Shown here: positions 15,930 through 25,637 of the stretch, piece after piece
Layout: every line of letters begins with the position of its first letter
Numbering within the stretch: position 1 is the stretch's first letter
Source: Silvimonas amylolytica
GTDB lineage: Bacteria; Pseudomonadota; Gammaproteobacteria; Burkholderiales; Chitinibacteraceae
Direction: 5' to 3'
Assembly (NCBI RefSeq): GCF_014645555.1
Contig: NZ_BMLY01000003.1
Location: forward strand, 242,598-306,597
DNA: 64,000 nt
Notes under the pieces: generated by a model
The model's input: the letters and a program-made list of their open reading frames with translations, nothing else
Told to the model about the DNA's origin: nothing
Database searches by the model: none
Program-made: the position numbers and the translations under genes

Positions 15930-16481
15930 TCAGGCAGCGGTCTTGCGTGAGGCCGTTTTGACGGCTTCGGCGGTAGCGTTGGTCGCGGCCTTGACAGAAG
16001 CATCGGTAAATTCGGCAACTTGCTTGGCCGCCTTGGTCAGGCTATCAACCGCTGCCGCAGTTGCCTGTGCCGTGGATTTGACCGCCGCGACAGCGACATC
16101 TGCACCGGCTGGCGCCGACTTGGCAACACGATCAAGGCTGCTGACCAATTCTTTATTGAAGGCAACGGCGCGCTCTTCGTAAAGTTTGGAGAGCTCGCCC
16201 TGCGCTTGCGAAGCAATTTCAAAAATCGCGCGCGAGAACGTGGTTGCTTGTTCTACACTGGATTCTATGAGCTTCTGACGCAGGGACACGGCTTCTTGTG
16301 CGTCTTTTACAGACAAGAGAGCGCGGGCGTTTTTCACGTTTTCTTCCAGTGCCGTGCGGGTTGCTTCAACCTGCACTTTGAACAGACGTTCTGAGCTATC
16401 GAGAGACAGCCGTGCAAAGCGCAGTACCGTTTCAATCTGACCGGTCGCCAGTTCGGCGAACTGTTGCTGGGCTTGGGACAT
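15930..16481 (-). CDS. phaP: Phasin (PHA granule-associated protein)
   Basis: A 183-aa phasin-family protein, almost wholly alpha-helical, starting MSQAQQQFAELATGQIETVLRFARLSLDSSERLF, with an Ala-rich amphipathic C terminus. Phasins coat polyhydroxyalkanoate granules and control their number and size. It is divergent from phaR, whose product typically represses phasin genes. AGGAG lies 6 nt before the ATG. The minus-strand promoter at 16593-16621 and a nearby TGC/GCA-rich inverted repeat support PhaR control. No PHA synthase lies in the window. Confidence 0.92.
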   Translation of the reverse strand: MSQAQQQFAELATGQIETVLRFARLSLDSSERLFKVQVEATRTALEENVKNARALLSVKDAQEAVSLRQKLIESSVEQATTFSRAIFEIASQAQGELSKLYEERAVAFNKELVSSLDRVAKSAPAGADVAVAAVKSTAQATAAAVDSLTKAAKQVAEFTDASVKAATNATAEAVKTASRKTAA

Positions 16482-16592
16482 GATTCACTCCTGATGATCC
16501 ATCGGTGGTCGTGTGTGCAGGCGCTGTATATAGAAATGCGGAAATACATAAACTTGCTTCAATCAACCATGATGCGCCGCACCATTGATTTT

Positions 16593-16621
16593 ATTGTGGA
16601 ATTCTCAAAGCGCAATGTCAA
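16593..16621 (-). promoter_or_regulatory. phaP promoter
   Basis: On the minus strand a perfect TTGACA (16621-16616) is 17 nt from CACAAT (16598-16593), about 110 bp before phaP. Confidence 0.5.
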
Positions 16622-16637
16622 ACACTTTTTGTGCACT

Positions 16638-16654
16638 GCAACATGACCGGTTGC
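16638..16654. promoter_or_regulatory. candidate PhaR-binding inverted repeat
   Basis: GCAAC-N7-GTTGC lies just upstream of the phaP -35 box in a TGC/GCA-rich stretch. PhaR proteins are reported to recognise TGC-rich motifs; this assignment is inference from position and composition. Confidence 0.35.
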
Positions 16655-16744
16655 GCAGCCGATAAACGGGCGCTACTCTTGGCAGCAGTTTCGTAATATT
16701 GCGAAAATCACTACAACCCGCAGTCACCTTATCAGGGGAAATGC

Positions 16745-17389
16745 ATGAGTGTTGAAAAACGGGTGATCAAGAAATATCCGAACCGTCGGCTTTATGACAC
16801 CGCCACCAGCTGTTACATCACGTTGGCAGACGTCAAACAGCTGGTACTTGAACAGATCGACGTACAAGTACTGGATGCCAAGACGGGTGAAGACATCACG
16901 CGTAGCGTGCTGTTGCAGATCATTCTGGAAGAGGAGTCGGGCGGGATCCCGATGTTCTCTTATGACGTGCTCACCCAGATCATCCGCTTCTATGGCCATG
17001 CCATGCAGGGCGTGATGGGTAACTATCTGGAAAAGAACATGCAGTTGTTCACCGAGATGCAAACACGCCTGCAAGATCAGGCCAAAGCATCACTCGGTGG
17101 CGAAAACCCGATGCTCAACCCGAATATCTGGGGTGACTTCATGAAGTTCCAGGGCCCGGCGCTGCAAAGCATGATGGGCAAGTACCTGGAAAGCAGCACG
17201 GCGCTGTTTGTGGATATGCAACAGCAGTTGCAAGATCGCGCCAAGCACCTGTTTACCGGCTTTGGCATGCCGGGTTATGGCCGAGATGGCGCCAAACCCG
17301 ATCCCAATGAACCAGAGCCTTCCTCGCCGCCTGCCAGCGATGAGCCGCCGGAAAGTCCGGCACCCAAGCGCCGTACGACGCAGAAATAA
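16745..17389 (+). CDS. phaR: Polyhydroxyalkanoate synthesis repressor PhaR
   Basis: A 214-aa PhaR. The N-terminal DNA-binding domain is highly characteristic (RVIKKYPNRRLYDTATSCYITLADVKQLV, residues about 6-34), followed by PHB-accumulation-regulatory segments (EESGGIPMFSYDVLTQIIRFYGHAMQGVMGNYLEKN in partial form) and a Pro/Glu-rich tail ending in basic residues. PhaR senses PHA granules and represses phaP. AGGGGA precedes the ATG. Downstream is rimO after a gap of 123 bp. Confidence 0.95.
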   Translation: MSVEKRVIKKYPNRRLYDTATSCYITLADVKQLVLEQIDVQVLDAKTGEDITRSVLLQIILEEESGGIPMFSYDVLTQIIRFYGHAMQGVMGNYLEKNMQLFTEMQTRLQDQAKASLGGENPMLNPNIWGDFMKFQGPALQSMMGKYLESSTALFVDMQQQLQDRAKHLFTGFGMPGYGRDGAKPDPNEPEPSSPPASDEPPESPAPKRRTTQK

Positions 17390-17512
17390 ACCATTGATCT
17401 AAAAATTGATTTAAAATACTCGGTTGTCCATGCGGGCGTGTCTGATGACATGCCCGCTCTGTTTTGGTTTGAAGGCTGACGCCACTTTGCCGCAGCCTGC
17501 TGGAGAGTAAGA

Positions 17513-18835
17513 ATGTCTGCTGCTGCGCCCAAGGTTGGGTTTGTCTCTCTGGGCTGTCCCAAAGCCCTGGTTGATTCTGAACAGATCCTGACCCAATTGC
17601 GGGCCGAGGGTTACCTGATTTCTGCCTCATACGACGACGCCGACATGGTCGTGGTCAATACCTGTGGTTTCATTGATTCCGCAGTGCAAGAGTCGCTGGA
17701 TGCGATCGGTGAGGCGCTGGCCGAAAACGGCAAAGTGATCGTCACTGGCTGTCTGGGCGCCAAAGGCGACGGCGACTTGATCCGCGACGTGCACCCGAAA
17801 GTGCTGGCCGTGACGGGTCCGCACGCCAAGGACGAAGTGATGGAGCAGATCCACGTGCATCTGCCCAAGCCGCATGATCCGTTTGTCGACCTGGTACCCG
17901 CCGCCGGCATCAAGCTCACGCCAAAGCACTACGCCTATCTGAAGATTTCCGAAGGCTGTAATCACCGTTGCACCTTCTGCATCATTCCGTCCATGCGGGG
18001 TGATCTGGTGAGCCGCCCGGTGCACGAAGTCCTGCGCGAAGCAGAAAACCTGGCCAAGGCCGGCGTGAAAGAGCTGCTGATTATTTCGCAAGACACCAGC
18101 GCCTATGGCGTGGATGTGAAATACAAAACGGGCTTCCACAATGGGCGCCCGGTGAAAACCCGCATGACCGAACTGGTTGAAGAACTTGGCCGCCAGGGCA
18201 TCTGGACGCGTCTGCACTACGTGTATCCATACCCGCACGTCGATGAAGTCATTCCGCTGATGGCTGAAGGCAAGGTTCTGCCGTATCTGGATATTCCGTT
18301 CCAGCATGCCAATCAGCGCATTCTCAAGCTGATGAAGCGTCCGGCCAGTTCTGCCAACGTGCTCGAACGCATCAAGGCCTGGCGTGCCATTTGTCCGGAC
18401 CTCGTGATCCGCTCGACGTTTATCGTTGGCTTCCCGGGCGAAACCGAAGCCGAATTCCAGGAACTGCTGGATTTCCTGGATGAAGCGCAGCTTGATCGCG
18501 TGGGCTGTTTTACCTATTCGCCGGTTGATGGCGCGACGGCCAATGATTTGCCGGATCACGTGCCGGCGGATGTTGCTGAAGAACGCAAGCAGCGTTTCAT
18601 GGAAAAGCAGGCTGAAATCTCTGCCAATCGCCTGGCCGCAAAAGTGGGTCGCGAGTTCACCGTGCTGGTTGATGAAGTCGACGAAGAAGGCGCCGTGGCA
18701 CGTACCTACGGCGACGCACCGGAAATCGACGGGTTGGTCTACTTTGAGCCGGCCGCCGATGTAAAACCTGGCGACTTTGTGAAAGTCCGCATTACTGATT
18801 CGGATGAACACGACCTCTGGGCCGAACAAATCTGA
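17513..18835 (+). CDS. rimO: Ribosomal protein S12 methylthiotransferase RimO
   Basis: A 440-aa radical-SAM methylthiotransferase that modifies the conserved Asp of ribosomal protein S12. The N-terminal UPF0004 domain carries Cys15, Cys51 and Cys80 for the auxiliary cluster; the radical-SAM motif CNHRCTFC holds Cys149, Cys153 and Cys156; a TRAM domain forms the C terminus. The RGDLVSRP and [10 protein letters not shown] segments favour RimO over MiaB. GGAGAG precedes the ATG. Confidence 0.96.
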   Translation: MSAAAPKVGFVSLGCPKALVDSEQILTQLRAEGYLISASYDDADMVVVNTCGFIDSAVQESLDAIGEALAENGKVIVTGCLGAKGDGDLIRDVHPKVLAVTGPHAKDEVMEQIHVHLPKPHDPFVDLVPAAGIKLTPKHYAYLKISEGCNHRCTFCIIPSMRGDLVSRPVHEVLREAENLAKAGVKELLIISQDTSAYGVDVKYKTGFHNGRPVKTRMTELVEELGRQGIWTRLHYVYPYPHVDEVIPLMAEGKVLPYLDIPFQHANQRILKLMKRPASSANVLERIKAWRAICPDLVIRSTFIVGFPGETEAEFQELLDFLDEAQLDRVGCFTYSPVDGATANDLPDHVPADVAEERKQRFMEKQAEISANRLAAKVGREFTVLVDEVDEEGAVARTYGDAPEIDGLVYFEPAADVKPGDFVKVRITDSDEHDLWAEQI

Positions 18836-18897
18836 GCCTGACACCTGGCGCAAACGGCAAGGCTTGAAGCTTGCTGCTTGCGCCGGCATCTCACTGT

Positions 18898-19713
18898 ATG
18901 ACCCCACGCCTGCTGGCCGCCCCCATGGATACCTCCTTTGAACGCCGCTTTGGCGGCATTGCCCGTTTGTATGGCACCGCGGCGCTGGAACGCTTCCGGC
19001 AGGCGCATGTGTGCGTGATCGGCATTGGTGGCGTGGGCACGTGGGTGGTCGAGGCGCTGGCACGTTCTGGCATTGGTCAGCTCACGCTGATTGATCTGGA
19101 CGATATTTGTGTTTCCAACACCAATCGGCAGTTGCCGGCGATGTCTGGTCTGTTTGGCCAGATGAAAGTCGCCGCGATGAAAGACCGTATCCTGGCGATC
19201 AACCCGGAATGCGTGGTGAACGCCATTGAAGACTTTGTGGTCGAAGACAACCTGGAAGCCATGTTGGGGCAGGGTTACGACTACGTGGTCGATGCCATTG
19301 ACAGCGTCAAGACCAAAGCCGCAATCATCCACTGGTGCCGCCGCCGCAAAATCCCGCTCATGGTTACTGGTGGCGCAGGTGGTCAGACCGATCCAACCCA
19401 GATCAAGATCGACGATCTCTCCCGCACCACGCAAGACCCACTGGCGGCCAAAGTGCGCAATATCCTGCGCCGGGATTACGGCTTCCCTAAACCGGGCAAG
19501 AAATTTGGTGTGGATTGCGTTTATTCGACCGAAGCGCTGGTATACCCGCAAGCAGACGGTAGTGTCTGTGGCACCAGGCCGGACGCCGGCGACAGCCCGG
19601 TACGGCTGGATTGCGAAGGCGGGTTCGGCGCAGTCACGCCGGTCACCGGGACATTTGGTTTTGTTGCCGCATCACGGGTGTTGCGCAAGCTGGCGGATTC
19701 CGCGCAAAAATAA
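18898..19713 (+). CDS. tcdA: tRNA threonylcarbamoyladenosine dehydratase TcdA
   Basis: A 271-aa E1-like (ThiF/MoeB-fold) enzyme that cyclises t6A37 of tRNA to ct6A using ATP. Visible features are RRFGGIARLYG at the N terminus, the nucleotide-binding VIGIGGVGTWVVEALARSGIG, TLIDLDDICVSNTNRQ, and the C-terminal VTPVTGTFGFVAASRVLRKL. The start is uncertain: ATG 18898 or ATG 18925 (MDTSFERRFGG, which matches many relatives); neither has a good ribosome binding site. It follows rimO by about 60 bp, so two RNA/ribosome modification genes may be cotranscribed. Confidence 0.92.
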   Translation: MTPRLLAAPMDTSFERRFGGIARLYGTAALERFRQAHVCVIGIGGVGTWVVEALARSGIGQLTLIDLDDICVSNTNRQLPAMSGLFGQMKVAAMKDRILAINPECVVNAIEDFVVEDNLEAMLGQGYDYVVDAIDSVKTKAAIIHWCRRRKIPLMVTGGAGGQTDPTQIKIDDLSRTTQDPLAAKVRNILRRDYGFPKPGKKFGVDCVYSTEALVYPQADGSVCGTRPDAGDSPVRLDCEGGFGAVTPVTGTFGFVAASRVLRKLADSAQK

Positions 19714-19730
19714 CCGGCAATCAGCCAACA

Positions 19731-19759
19731 AAAAACCGCTCTGCAATGAGCGGTTTTTT
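19731..19759. terminator. bidirectional terminator after tcdA
   Basis: AACCGCTC, TGCAAT loop, GAGCGGTT with A and T runs, between converging genes. Confidence 0.85.
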
Positions 19760-19779
19760 GTTGGTCGGTATCAGGGTGT

Positions 19780-20889
19780 TTAATGCGGCGGTAATTCCGT
19801 GCCTGGTGTGCTTTGTAGCAAAGTGGGCGTGGCAGCATCGGCAGATTGTTTGACCGGTTTGCCGCACTGATGGCAGAACGGAAAGAACGCAAAATTGCGT
19901 CCGCCACAGCTGCATACCCGGAATAACTCAAGGCCGCAGTGAATGCAGAAACTGGCTTGATCCCCCGCCAGGTTCCAGGGTTTGTCGCACGAGGGGCAAA
20001 TCTTCTTCTGATACGAACTGATGGCTTTTTCATAGACTACGGTGCGGGCGCGTTCAGACTGGCTTTGCTGCATTTCCAGCCGTTTGCGTTCCACGTAGCG
20101 CTGAAAAGCCCGCAGCATGTAGATGCCGGCAAACACAGTGAGAATGATCCCGACCACGACGCGGATGTATCCGCCAAAACTGGGCAAATACGGCACCAGT
20201 TCCACGAAGAACGCCGTCAGTGCAAACAGGCCAAAACCATACACAAACGGCCAGTAGCGATTCTTGCGGAACTTGATAAACAGCCAGATTGCCAGTAGCA
20301 GCAGGGGCAGTGTGAACGCGAGGCGCCAGAAAAAGATGCGTAAATCGTATTTCTGCAGCGCCTGGTTGTAGGTTTTCTCCCCTTGATCCAGCAAAAGGGC
20401 CAAACGTCCCTGGTTTTGTTCTTGCTGTTTCTCGACGCTGCGCAATTGATCGGCCAGTTGATCACTTTGTCGCTGCCAGTTATTGACCCCGGCTTGAAGT
20501 GCGTCCAGCGCATGCGTGCGGCTGAGGACTTCAGGGTCCTGACTGCTGTTACCGGTGGCCTGGCGCGTGGCCAGCCAGTTGCGGAAAGTCTGGTTGGCGG
20601 CGTTGTATTCATCGTGCGAGCGAGAAACAGCGGTATCGACCGTTTCTTTTTTATCGGCCAGGGCTCTGTGCTGGCGCTCCAGTTCTTTTTGCTGTTGTTC
20701 CATCTGCGCACGCGCAGTCTGGTCAATGAATGCCTCTGGTTGCGGCGGGCCGCCTGCTGGCGCGTAAAAGAGGTCGCGGATAACCAGTTCGCCCAGCGTA
20801 TTCAAAAGACCGGCAAACACCAGCGCGACAATCCATGAGGCAATGCGCAACAGGCGTTCCGGGCGAGAGTGAGCTTGGGTGGTGGCCAT
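19780..20889 (-). CDS. Membrane protein with coiled coil and C-terminal zinc ribbons
   Basis: A 369-aa protein of no recognised name. It has an N-terminal membrane helix (about 16-38), a Gln/Glu-rich predicted coiled coil (about 60-170, probably periplasmic), three closely spaced membrane helices (about 190-265), then a cytoplasmic end with two zinc-ribbon-like modules (CPSCDKPWNLAGDQASFCIHCG and CSCGGRNFAFFPFCHQCG, each split across the record). The layout suggests an envelope-spanning sensor or scaffold, but function is unknown. ATG 20889 is chosen because AAGGA lies 8 nt upstream; an in-frame start at 20919 lacks this. Confidence 0.75.
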   Translation of the reverse strand: MATTQAHSRPERLLRIASWIVALVFAGLLNTLGELVIRDLFYAPAGGPPQPEAFIDQTARAQMEQQQKELERQHRALADKKETVDTAVSRSHDEYNAANQTFRNWLATRQATGNSSQDPEVLSRTHALDALQAGVNNWQRQSDQLADQLRSVEKQQEQNQGRLALLLDQGEKTYNQALQKYDLRIFFWRLAFTLPLLLLAIWLFIKFRKNRYWPFVYGFGLFALTAFFVELVPYLPSFGGYIRVVVGIILTVFAGIYMLRAFQRYVERKRLEMQQSQSERARTVVYEKAISSYQKKICPSCDKPWNLAGDQASFCIHCGLELFRVCSCGGRNFAFFPFCHQCGKPVKQSADAATPTLLQSTPGTELPPH

Positions 20890-20982
20890 CCGGTGATCCT
20901 TGATCACGACAAAGATCATGCATCATTGCACGCTCTGCGCATGTATGCATTGATGTGGCGCGCGGGTGCGACACAGCAAAAC

Positions 20983-21007
20983 AAAAAACCGCCATTGCGG
21001 CGGTTTT
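20983..21007 (-). terminator. terminator after the MFS transporter gene
   Basis: On the minus strand AACCGCCG, short loop, GGCGGTT then six T, about 20 nt past the stop of 21028-22338. Confidence 0.75.
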
Positions 21008-21027
21008 CCGGGTACGGACAGCGACAA

Positions 21028-22338
21028 TCAATGTCGCTTGGGTTGTGGTGCCAGGGCCAGGATGACGCCGAGTACACATAGAGCTGCTACGTAATGTGCC
21101 GGTGCCTGTTTGTCGTACACGATCCAGGCGCTGATCGCCACCGGGGTCAGACCGCCGAAAATGGCGTATGCCACGTTATAGGCAAAGGACACCCCTGAGA
21201 ACCGCAACGCGGCCGGGAAGGAACGCACCATCAGATAGGGCACCACGCCGACGACGCCCACAAAAAAACCGGTGATGGCGTAATTGAGCATCAGCGTGCC
21301 TGGCGCAACCGGCTGACTGAAATAAAAGTTGTAGCTGCTGATCAACAGACCAATGCTGCCGGTGGCCAGGGTGAGGCGGCCTCCGAACTTGTCCGCACAT
21401 GCGCCGAACACCACACAACCCAGGGTCAGGCAGAGTGTAGCCAGGCTATTGGCCTGCAAAGACAACGCAGGTGCCACGCCCTGGATTTTTTGCAGCCAGG
21501 TGGGTGTAAACAGAATCACGACCACAATCGCGGCAGACAATACCCAGGTGAGCAACATGGCCTGAAGGGTGCCTGCAAGGTGGTTTCGCACCGTCGCGGC
21601 CACCGGCAAACCTTCAGACAACGCCTTGCGCTGATGCAGTTCCTTGAAAATGGGGGTTTCTTCCAGGAAGCGGCGCAGGTACACCGCAAAGAGGCCAAAC
21701 AAGCCGCCCAGAATGAACGGAATGCGCCATGCAAAGCTGATCACTTCTTCTTTGTTGTAGTGGGTGTTGATGAAGGTGGCGATCAGTGCGCCCAGCAAGA
21801 TACCGAAGGTCAGCCCTGCGGTCAGCGAGCCCACCGCCAGGCCGGTCCGGTTGTGCGGCACATGTTCGGATACAAACACCCATGCACCCGGAACCTCACC
21901 ACCAATCGCGGCCCCTTGCATGACGCGCAGGATCAGCAACAGCACCGGTGCAAATACGCCCAGCGTTGCGTAGGTGGGCAACAGGCCCATAAACAGCGTG
22001 GGCAAGGCCATCAGGAAGATGGACAGTGTAAACATGCGCTTGCGGCCAAGCTTGTCGCCGTAATGCGCAATGATGATGCCGCCTAGCGGACGGGCGAGAT
22101 AACCCGCGGCAAAGATGCCGAAGGTTTGCAGCAACTTGAGCCAGTCTGGCAGGCCGGGTGGGAAAAACAGCGTGCCGATGACGGAGGCAAAAAAGACGTA
22201 CACCACGAAGTCATAAAACTCCAGGGCGCCGCCCAGGGCGGAAAGGGTCAGCGTCTGCACGTCGCGCCGGTTAAGCGGGCGATGCGCGGCAGACCAGGTC
22301 AAAGAATCCGTGCTTGTATTCATGTTGTTGGCGGTCAT
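21028..22338 (-). CDS. MFS transporter, metabolite:H+ symporter (MHS) type
   Basis: A 436-aa twelve-helix major facilitator transporter. The ALGGALEFYDFVVYVFFA start, RPLGGIIIAHYGDKLGRKRMF loop 2-3 motif and RVMQGAAIGGEVPGAWVFVSEH segment are typical of the MHS family (ProP, KgtP and citrate/dicarboxylate relatives). The substrate cannot be told from sequence; an organic acid or osmolyte is likely. ATG 22338 or the in-frame ATG 22323 could be the start; neither has a strong ribosome binding site. Confidence 0.85.
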   Translation of the reverse strand: MTANNMNTSTDSLTWSAAHRPLNRRDVQTLTLSALGGALEFYDFVVYVFFASVIGTLFFPPGLPDWLKLLQTFGIFAAGYLARPLGGIIIAHYGDKLGRKRMFTLSIFLMALPTLFMGLLPTYATLGVFAPVLLLILRVMQGAAIGGEVPGAWVFVSEHVPHNRTGLAVGSLTAGLTFGILLGALIATFINTHYNKEEVISFAWRIPFILGGLFGLFAVYLRRFLEETPIFKELHQRKALSEGLPVAATVRNHLAGTLQAMLLTWVLSAAIVVVILFTPTWLQKIQGVAPALSLQANSLATLCLTLGCVVFGACADKFGGRLTLATGSIGLLISSYNFYFSQPVAPGTLMLNYAITGFFVGVVGVVPYLMVRSFPAALRFSGVSFAYNVAYAIFGGLTPVAISAWIVYDKQAPAHYVAALCVLGVILALAPQPKRH

Positions 22339-22765
22339 GGGCTGAAATCACAAAAGAAGCGCAAGAATGCATGCGCAGCAGAGCCGCTGTGACAAGGTGA
22401 GGACAGCATGCAAATCACAAGGCCTCGATCAGCTTTGCAATTTTCGCCGTAAACCGCACGCCGGTTGGCGCTGGGCAGGCAGGGCAGGGGCAGCGGATCG
22501 CGCTGTCAATGCCGCAGGGAACCCCGGAACAGGCGTTCCCCTTTGGGCGATCAGCTTTTTTATCAGCTTGTGCCATATCGAGGCAAGCAGCAGATACGAT
22601 TTTCCATGATGGATGTGGCATGTCATCGCCCGATCGGGAGGCCGGTTGTGCCGTCCAGATGACCATCTGCGCCATACCCGCCGCGACAGGCCCGCTTGTA
22701 CGTATAATCGCCGGCACGAAAACCATGGGGGTTTTCAACGCACACAAGGATCTGCGGACAGCAGC
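22339..22765. other. 427-bp intergenic region
   Basis: It lies between the divergent MFS and solute-binding-protein genes. It contains a perfect TATAAT at 22703-22708 that may serve the plus-strand gene, though no good -35 is seen. A minus-strand ORF at 22415-22576 could encode a 53-aa, five-cysteine peptide (see findings). Nothing else is supported. Confidence 0.5.
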
Positions 22766-23644
22766 ATGCGCAAATCATGGATCATTGTGCTGCTGGCGCT
22801 GTTCTGGACGCCGGTAGCGCTGGCACGCGAAACCATCACGTGGGTCATTTTTGACTGGCCTCCCGTGTTCATCCTGCAAGATCGCGGCAGCGAATCAGTA
22901 CAGCAACTGGGCGATGGCATTGGTGATCAGTTGATCAAGATGCTGATCCAGCGGCTGCCACAGTATCAGCATCGCGTCGTTGTCATGTCGCCCAAACGAG
23001 CGTTTGCGCAAATGAAGCAGGGCGATAACCTCTGTGTTCCATCAACATTGCGCAACCCGGATCGTGAAGCGATGGCGCTGTTTACGCCGGCGCTGATTAC
23101 CATGCCCATCCAGTTGGTCACGCGCGAAGACCTGTTGCAAACGCATCCGGACTGGCGCGACGGCGTAGATCTGGAAACCCTGGCGGCGGATCGTTCGCTG
23201 GTTGGCGGCTACGAGGGCACCCGTTCTTATGGTCCGAGCATCGACAAAGTACTGGCTTCACCCACCAACATTGGCCTGCGTGCCGTGTCAGGTGGTGATC
23301 CGAACAGCCTTTATCAGATGCTGGCGCTCAAGCGTATCGATTACACCCTGGAATATCCGCAGATTGTGGCCTGGCTGGCCGAGCGTAAACAGCTACCAGC
23401 AGGGATTGCCGTGGTGCCGCTACGCCAGCCTGATCCCTGGTTGCTGGGCAACGTGGCTTGCACAAAAAATGCCTGGGGCGGTAAGGTCATTCATGATGTT
23501 GACGAAGCCGTGCGTGAGGCAGCCAGACAATCGTCGTACCGTGATTTGATGACACGATGGACGCCGCTGCATTTGCGCGAGGCGCAACGACGGGAACTGG
23601 ATCGCTTTCTGCATGAGCGTGCTACGCACAACTATGTGCAGTGA
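22766..23644 (+). CDS. Exported solute-binding-like protein (TIGR02285-like)
   Basis: A 292-aa protein with a signal peptide (MRKSWIIVLLALFWTPVALA) and a two-lobed periplasmic-binding-protein pattern beginning ETITWVIFDWPPVFIL, which matches the uncharacterised TIGR02285-type family seen in beta- and gammaproteobacteria. No transporter partner adjoins it, so it may act as an orphan sensor or binding protein. ATG 22766 places the signal peptide correctly; a longer in-frame reading from 22613 has no exported character. The ribosome binding site is weak (AAGGA, spaced widely). Confidence 0.75.
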   Translation: MRKSWIIVLLALFWTPVALARETITWVIFDWPPVFILQDRGSESVQQLGDGIGDQLIKMLIQRLPQYQHRVVVMSPKRAFAQMKQGDNLCVPSTLRNPDREAMALFTPALITMPIQLVTREDLLQTHPDWRDGVDLETLAADRSLVGGYEGTRSYGPSIDKVLASPTNIGLRAVSGGDPNSLYQMLALKRIDYTLEYPQIVAWLAERKQLPAGIAVVPLRQPDPWLLGNVACTKNAWGGKVIHDVDEAVREAARQSSYRDLMTRWTPLHLREAQRRELDRFLHERATHNYVQ

Positions 23645-23662
23645 GGGCGAGAGCACCAGCCC

Positions 23663-23697
23663 AACAAAAAAGGCAGCCATGGCTGCCTTTTTTGTTG
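23663..23697. terminator. bidirectional terminator
   Basis: A perfect palindrome AAAAAAGGCAGCC/GGCTGCCTTTTTT lies between converging genes. Confidence 0.9.
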
Positions 23698-23710
23698 GGT
23701 GGCTGATGGA

Positions 23711-24958
23711 TTAGCCCAGCGCTGCTTTCAGTTTGTCCCGATCCAGTTCTTTTTCCCAATGCGACACGACAATCGCGGCGACACCGTTGCCAATGATGTT
23801 GGTCAAAGCGCGCGCTTCAGACATAAAGCGATCCACGCCCAGAATCAGCGCCAGGCCGACGACCGGAATGGTCGGCACCACAGCCAGCGTGGCCGCCAGT
23901 GTAATAAAGCCCGCACCGGTCACGCCGGAGGCGCCTTTGGACGTCAGCATGGCCACGATCAGGATCGACAGTTCCTGGCCCAGCGACAGATCAATATTCA
24001 TGGCTTGTGCGACGAAGAGGGCGGCAAGGGTCAGATAGATATTGGTGCCATCCAGATTGAAGCTATAACCCGCTGGGACCACCAGACCCACCACAGGCTT
24101 GCTGCAGCCAGCGTCTTCCATTTTCTTCATCAGCTGCACCAGTGCACTTTCAGAAGACGACGTGCCCAGCACCAATAGCAGTTCCTGCCGGATATAGCTC
24201 AGGTATTTAAGGATGCTAAAGCCCGTCATGCGCGCCACCGCACCCAGCACAATCAGCACAAACAAAATACAGGTCAGATAGAAGCAGCCCATCAAGCTGG
24301 CCAGCGGCAGCAGCGCTTTCAGACCATATTTGCCGATCGTGAACGCCATGGCGCCCCCGGCACCCAGCGGTGCCAGCCACATGATGCTGCGGACCATGCC
24401 AAAGAAAATGTCCGACAAGCCCTCAACGAACTTCAGGACTGGTGTGCCTTTTTCGCCAATCTTGTTCAGCGCAAAGGCAAACAGGATGGCAATCAGCAGC
24501 ACTTGCAGCAGATCGCCAGAACCAGCAAATGCATCGGAGAAAGTTTTGGGGATGATATGAAGAATGAAATCTGCCACATGTTGTTCATGAGCCTTGGCGG
24601 CGTAATCGGCCGTGAGTTTCGGGTCCAGGGTGGCGGGATCGACATTGAAACCTTTGCCTGGCTTCAAGAGATTGGCCACCAGCAAACCGATGGCCAGTGC
24701 GAACGTGGAGACCACTTCAAAATACAGCAGTGCCTTACCACCAACGCGCCCGACCTTTTTCAGATCGCCCGCATTGGCGATTCCCAGTACCACGGTACAG
24801 AAAATCACCGGGCCGATCAGCATTTTGATCAGGGCAATAAACCCGTCGCCCAAAGGCTTGAGCGCGACGCCGGCGGCGGGGTCGACGTAACCCAGAATGC
24901 CCCCCGCGACAATTGCAATCAGCACCCAGAAATACAGCGTTTTATGCATGCGTTTCAT
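23711..24958 (-). CDS. dctA: C4-dicarboxylate:H+/Na+ symporter
   Basis: A 415-aa member of the dicarboxylate/amino acid:cation symporter family. Family hallmarks are the serine-rich re-entrant loop [22 protein letters not shown], the [27 protein letters not shown] helix and the [19 protein letters not shown] segment. These are typical of DctA, which imports succinate, fumarate and malate under aerobic conditions. GGGGAG lies about 8 nt before the ATG. The fumarase gene fumC is 700 bp away on the other strand, metabolically consistent but not an operon. Confidence 0.93.
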   Translation of the reverse strand: MKRMHKTLYFWVLIAIVAGGILGYVDPAAGVALKPLGDGFIALIKMLIGPVIFCTVVLGIANAGDLKKVGRVGGKALLYFEVVSTFALAIGLLVANLLKPGKGFNVDPATLDPKLTADYAAKAHEQHVADFILHIIPKTFSDAFAGSGDLLQVLLIAILFAFALNKIGEKGTPVLKFVEGLSDIFFGMVRSIMWLAPLGAGGAMAFTIGKYGLKALLPLASLMGCFYLTCILFVLIVLGAVARMTGFSILKYLSYIRQELLLVLGTSSSESALVQLMKKMEDAGCSKPVVGLVVPAGYSFNLDGTNIYLTLAALFVAQAMNIDLSLGQELSILIVAMLTSKGASGVTGAGFITLAATLAVVPTIPVVGLALILGVDRFMSEARALTNIIGNGVAAIVVSHWEKELDRDKLKAALG

Positions 24959-25211
24959 ACAGCATCTCCCCTTCGTTTTTTTGTTTGAACCAGTCTGTTC
25001 GGTGCGGGCTCAAATTGCTGCGTCGCACAAAAACGTCTTGCACATCAAGATCTTGCTATAAGTCCGGATAATCTAGAACCGCCCAAGGCTAGCGTCGACC
25101 AGGACAATCCGCGTCCGGTGTATTACCTACGTACGCGCTTGCCGATTGACGCACGCGCACGTGAGTTCTAGCCTGAACCTCCTTGATGCAAGTCACGACA
25201 GGTAATCTGGT

Positions 25212-25616
25212 ATGGCAAGACAAGAAACCCTGGCGCACAGCGGCGTGCGCGTAGATAAATGGTTATGGGCCGCACGTTTTTACAAAACACGCTCACTGGC
25301 AACGGATGCCGTTGAAGCAGGCCATGTGCACCTGAATGGTCAGCGGCCCAAACCGGCGCGGGAGATCAAAGCGGGTGACCTGCTGCGCGTCCATACGGAG
25401 CATGGCGAGTTCGAGGTCAAAGTGACTGGCCTGAGTGACAAACGCGGCCCGGCCGAGGCAGCACGTGCTTTGTACGAAGAAACGCCAGAAAGTATCGAGA
25501 AACGGGAGCGCGTGGCTGAGGCTGATCGCCTCGCGCCGCGCTTTGAGCACCCGCAGGTGAAAGGCCGCCCCACCAAGAAATTCCGCCGGCAGATGAACCA
25601 GTTCGAGCGCGGTTGA
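25212..25616 (+). CDS. hslR: Heat shock protein 15 homologue (S4 RNA-binding)
   Basis: A 134-aa small basic protein with an N-terminal S4 domain (VRVDKWLWAARFYKTRSLATDAVEAGHVHLNGQRPKPAREIKAGDLL, residues about 12-58) and the charged C terminus of Hsp15. In E. coli Hsp15 binds stalled 50S subunits carrying a nascent chain. It lies 21 nt upstream of fumC and may be cotranscribed with it. Confidence 0.9.
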   Translation: MARQETLAHSGVRVDKWLWAARFYKTRSLATDAVEAGHVHLNGQRPKPAREIKAGDLLRVHTEHGEFEVKVTGLSDKRGPAEAARALYEETPESIEKRERVAEADRLAPRFEHPQVKGRPTKKFRRQMNQFERG

Positions 25617-25637
25617 TTTGTCGCAAGGAGAGTCCCG

